Assembly: GCA_018398765.1 (NCBI GenBank)
Contig: JAHBMJ010004368.1
Coordinates: forward strand, 1-10,000
Length of the DNA: 10,000 bases
Source of the DNA: Chromera velia
Taxonomy: Eukaryota > Sar > Chromeraceae
Reading direction: 5' to 3'
In this document: positions 8,867 to 10,000 of the stretch, in pieces
Numbering within the stretch: position 1 is the first letter of the stretch
How the letters are laid out: each line of letters begins with the position of its first letter
Notes under the pieces: generated by a model
The model's input: the letters and a program-made list of their open reading frames with translations, nothing else
Database searches by the model: none
Told to the model about the DNA's origin: nothing
Made by a program: the position numbers and the translations under genes

Positions 8867-10000
8867 CAGACAGACAGAAAGAAAGAAAGAAAGAAAGAAA
8901 GGACGAAAGACAGGAAGAACGAGAGACAGAAAGAAGACTAACCTGCAGGAAAGTTGTTGAACGCCAGAAAGACATTGGAAGACGGCCTCACCAAGTCCAA
9001 TTTCTTCACCGTCGATTCAGGAAGGGAGGACATCAGAAGCAGTACCTTTCCTCCTGTAAAAACACTCACAGGACGAAGCCCACAGAGAGGGAAGACTATA
9101 CACTGAAAAACACAGACTCACACCCAAACACACACACATACCCACCCACCCACCCACCCACACACACACACACACACGCGGACACCTGTGGACATGCATG
9201 TGCACACATGAATGCACGCACAGCATTGCACGCATATTATCGATCACACACGATTCCTCCAGTTGTTGCCCTCACGCCTGGGCCTACACCTCTGGCCCAG
9301 GTAGTTTTCCGAGAGGCACATTCACCATTTTCTACTACACGCACCCAAACTACATGCAAAAAGTGATGATGCCATTCCCTTCGTGCTTCTTCCCGCTCAG
9401 TCGGGCTGACTGACTGACAGCCGAACTGACCGACTGAGCGACTGACCCAGCGAGTGCCCCATTCCAACCACTGGAATGACCTGTCCTCCTATCCTCACGC
9501 CTCTTTCCTTTCCTGCAGTCTCCCCTCCTTCCCCGTCAGCCTCTTCCTCGAGCTCGAGCTGAAGCGCGTCGGTGACAATGCGACGAAATTCCGACGCCGT
9601 CTCCACAGCTGCACAAGCACACACAGAGACATACATACTCAGAGACACAGACAGACAGACAGACAGACGAGGTGCGTGATTTGTTTCTTCCCTGCATGTT
9701 CGGCAAGGCTAAAGAAAGGAAAGAAAAAGAGGGGGCAGGCCAGAAGCGTTTCATTTTTCGTCATTTCTTCTCTTCACGTGCACATCAGACAAGGAAAGAA
9801 GGAAGGAGGAAAAGAAGGAGGGAAGAAGGAAGGCAGAAGGGAAGGAGGGAAGGAAGGAGAGGGAAGAATGAAAATCAGAAGAGAACCATGCATTTGCGTC
9901 TGAGTGACTGGCTGGCTGCACTGACCTGCTCGAAGATGATCCCGAAATCCGTCCGGGGTGATTGGCGTTGCCACAATGATCGCCCCTGTCTTCTGACAGA
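4967..10000 (-). CDS. DUF1350 family alpha/beta-hydrolase protein, 5' partial, eight exons
   Basis: Exons in transcript order: 9992-9926, 9608-9447, 9053-8943, 8096-7914, 7245-7085, 6565-6448, 5789-5665, 5173-4967. They join to 1134 bases, 377 residues plus TGA, with every junction in phase. Motifs by residue in this partial model: AIIVATPITPDGF near 5, nucleophile elbow GHSLG (Ser75), FNNFPAEKAVPF at 108-119, FSPTP at 239-243, FENDGIDQ at 264-271 and GTHTTP at 297-302. These match the order and spacing I know for DUF1350 proteins of cyanobacteria and chloroplasts (GHS-[NL]-G, FNN.PA..A.P, F.PTP, F..D.IDQT, G.H.TP). Ser75, an Asp at 267 or 270, and His299 make a plausible triad. Biochemical function is not established for the family. 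The N-terminus, including any plastid targeting peptide, lies outside the window. The last 68 residues are a Gly-rich and then basic tail beyond the conserved core. Confidence 0.85.
5325..5550. repeat. Long pyrimidine (TTTC/TTCC) repeat in intron G-H
   Basis: About 225 bases of TTTC, TTCC and poly-T units, with an internal near-duplication of a segment beginning TTTTTCTTCCTTTCTATC. It fills nearly half of the 491-base last intron and is purine-rich (GAAA) in the transcript. Confidence 0.95.
5665..5789 (-). CDS. DUF1350 gene, exon G
   Basis: Starts after CGCGAGCAG, chosen because it alone completes FENDG-IDQ in phase 1; the surrounding open frame runs further upstream but breaks the motif. 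It ends TTCTTGCAG before GTCTGG, phase 0. It encodes IDQSAQLL, the strand LSFVQLRG and the GTHTTP motif with the candidate catalytic His299. Confidence 0.87.
6030..6172. repeat. (GAAA)n and (TG)n microsatellites in intron F-G
   Basis: (GAAA)n at 6030-6055 and (TG)n, interrupted, at 6150-6172. The rest of this 658-base intron (5790-6447) shows nothing I can support as a gene. Confidence 0.9.
6448..6565 (-). CDS. DUF1350 gene, exon F
   Basis: Follows CCATGCAG and ends GAACGATG before GTTGGT, phase 0 to phase 1. It encodes GFRFSPTPREAM and the strand ENVIVQFENDG, both family landmarks (compare F.PTP and LLVKF..D in plant members). Confidence 0.87.
6654..7040. repeat. Purine tracts and (CA)n in intron E-F
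   Basis: The intron at 6566-7084 holds a G/A-rich stretch (about 6654-6770), a (CA)n run at 6932-6964, and GGAA/GAAA-rich DNA (about 6965-7030). The segment between, 6785-6925, is mixed in composition without a spliceable exon that fits the phase. Confidence 0.85.
7085..7245 (-). CDS. DUF1350 gene, exon E
   Basis: Follows GATTTCAG and ends TTTCTCCAG before GTGCAT, phase 1 to phase 0. It encodes the variable helical region between the FNN block and the FSPTP block (LRGDDYYDSSNARQNL, then a Gly/Met-rich part, then MEIFGALAAFLQ). Confidence 0.82.
7279..7345. repeat. (GGAA)n and (CA)n in intron D-E
   Basis: (GGAA)n at 7279-7302 and a 32-base (CA)n run at 7314-7345, next to exon E on its acceptor side. 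They are TTCC and TG repeats in the transcript; the pyrimidine strand could extend the polypyrimidine tract before the acceptor. Confidence 0.95.
7413..7589. repeat. Second duplicated block in the same intron
   Basis: A block of about 48-50 bases occurs at 7413-7460 and 7540-7589 in the same orientation, about 127 bases apart, sharing AGAAAGACT, TGAGAGAGATCTGCA and CTGCATGTA. On the - strand both copies are preceded by CATGCAG, an acceptor-like signal. No splice model joins both copies in frame, so they are probably non-coding duplicates. Confidence 0.75.
7711..7731 (-). CDS. Candidate 21-base micro-exon 2 (LQDIPP)
   Basis: A second copy, same layout: AAG acceptor, 21 bases ending CCTCCGG, then GTAAAT. 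Joined to exon E it would give LQDIPP-A-LRGDDYY. It differs from the end of exon D by one base (GACATT for AATATT gives Asp for Asn, with a further silent change). The coding-like conservation is notable, but the acceptor is weak. Confidence 0.35.
7823..7843 (-). CDS. Candidate 21-base micro-exon 1 (LQNIPLG)
   Basis: A near copy of the end of exon D lies inside the intron. On the - strand it reads AAG|GCCTCCAGAATATTCCTCTTG|GTAAAT. It is 21 bases, enters and leaves in phase 1, and would encode seven residues in frame. The acceptor GAATGAAG has no pyrimidine tract and is weaker than the CAG acceptors of the other exons. It may therefore be a silent duplicate of an exon-intron junction. Confidence 0.35.
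7914..8096 (-). CDS. DUF1350 gene, exon D
   Basis: Follows GGATGCAG and completes the PA-EKAVPF block. It then has a Ser/Pro-rich linker at residues 129-147 (roughly SSPSSSPSSFYSSSP) and ends GLQNIPPG at CCTCCGG before GTAATT, phase 1. The last 21 bases plus the donor recur twice in the following intron. Confidence 0.82.
8290..8379. repeat. 12-base minisatellite CTTCTCTCCTTG x 7.5
   Basis: Seven and a half tandem copies, nearly perfect, with one T-to-C change in the third copy. Because the unit is a multiple of three, all frames stay open and make false SLLL or EKQG repeat peptides. It lies in the 846-base intron C-D. Confidence 0.95.
8394..8425. repeat. (GCAG)8 microsatellite
   Basis: Eight perfect copies, 15 bases after the 12-base minisatellite, in intron C-D. 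Confidence 0.95.
8678..8902. repeat. Compound microsatellite (CA)n-(GA)n-(CAGA)n-(GAAA)n
   Basis: (CA)n at 8699-8730, GA-rich at 8731-8760, (CAGA/CAGG)n at 8761-8802, a short pyrimidine break, (CAGA)n at 8835-8877, then (GAAA)n to about 8901. It ends about 40 bases from the donor of exon C. Confidence 0.95.
8943..9053 (-). CDS. DUF1350 gene, exon C
   Basis: Follows GTTTTTACAG and ends CCTGCAG before GTTAGT, phase 1 to phase 1. It encodes the helix after the elbow (GGKVLLLMSS) and the strand VFLAFNNFPA, a hallmark block of the family. Confidence 0.85.
9121..9178. repeat. (CA)n/(CCCA)n repeat in intron B-C
   Basis: (CA)n on either side of about four CCCA units, in the 393-base intron 9054-9446. 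The same intron also holds a degenerate GACT/GACC tract at about 9404-9446, directly next to the exon B donor. Confidence 0.9.
9447..9608 (-). CDS. DUF1350 gene, exon B (GHSLG elbow)
   Basis: Follows CTTGTGCAG and ends CTCGCTGG before GTCAGT, phase 1 to phase 1. It carries a helix (AVETASEFRRIVTDAL), an acidic Glu/Gly insert at residues 41-58 that looks like a lineage-specific loop, and the elbow VIPVVGMGHSLG. An earlier apparent donor, GGC|GTGAGG at 9498-9493, was tested; it ends in phase 0, misjoins to exon C and removes the elbow. Confidence 0.82.
9647..9868. repeat. (CAGA)n and GGAA-rich tracts in intron A-B
   Basis: (CAGA)n at 9647-9668 and a purine-only stretch of GGAA/GGGA units at about 9791-9868. 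Together they occupy a third of the 317-base intron 9609-9925. Confidence 0.9.
9926..9992 (-). CDS. DUF1350 gene, exon A (first in window)
   Basis: Probably preceded by the acceptor TCTGTCAG at the very edge of the window (10000-9993), although the exon could run on. It encodes KTGAIIVATPITPDGF and ends CGAGCAG before GTCAGT, phase 1. The VATP strand resembles the early beta strand of DUF1350 proteins (VIATP in cyanobacterial members). Confidence 0.75.

Noticed and set aside
9290-9360. Possible exon between B and C (RVVENGECASRKTTWARG)
   Set aside because: It needs the weak TAG acceptors and a poor GTGTAG donor. Direct joining of B to C restores GHSLGGGKVLLL, as the family expects.

Overview
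The window is eukaryotic nuclear DNA. Genes are split by many introns with GT..AG ends, introns and spacers are packed with simple repeats, and there is no bacterial gene packing. The one recognisable protein belongs to the DUF1350 alpha/beta-hydrolase family, which is known from cyanobacteria and photosynthetic eukaryotes, so an alga is the likely source. The style (mid-to-high GC exons, GT-AG introns, spacer words of the TGCATG/GAATG kind) reminds me of a cryptophyte such as Guillardia, but that species guess is weak.

Layout. Positions 1-1025 are upstream DNA with simple repeats, a GC-rich palindrome, a (TA)n tract and a doubtful exon pair of a leftward gene. Positions 1026-2652 hold a complete four-exon gene on the + strand that encodes a 237-residue protein I do not recognise. 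Positions 2653-4966 are a spacer between two convergent genes; its middle, about 2790-3860, is clearly AT-rich and unlike either flank, and its second half is pyrimidine-rich. Positions 4967-10000 hold the 3' eight exons of a - strand DUF1350 gene, whose 5' end lies beyond the right edge.

The DUF1350 exons join in one consistent frame through seven introns of roughly 320-850 bases. The joined product shows the family landmarks in order: a GHSLG nucleophile elbow, an FNNFPAEKAVPF block, an FSPTP block, FENDGIDQ and GTHTTP. Seen together these supply a plausible Ser-Asp-His triad. Six introns carry one or more microsatellites or minisatellites.

The most interesting structure is in the intron at 7246-7913. 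The last 21 coding bases of the preceding exon, with its splice donor, recur twice inside the intron. Each copy is preceded by AG and followed by GTAAAT, is 21 bases long, and is flanked by phase-1 junctions. If spliced in, each would add a seven-residue repeat (LQNIPPG-like) without breaking the frame. The two genes have no evident functional link.
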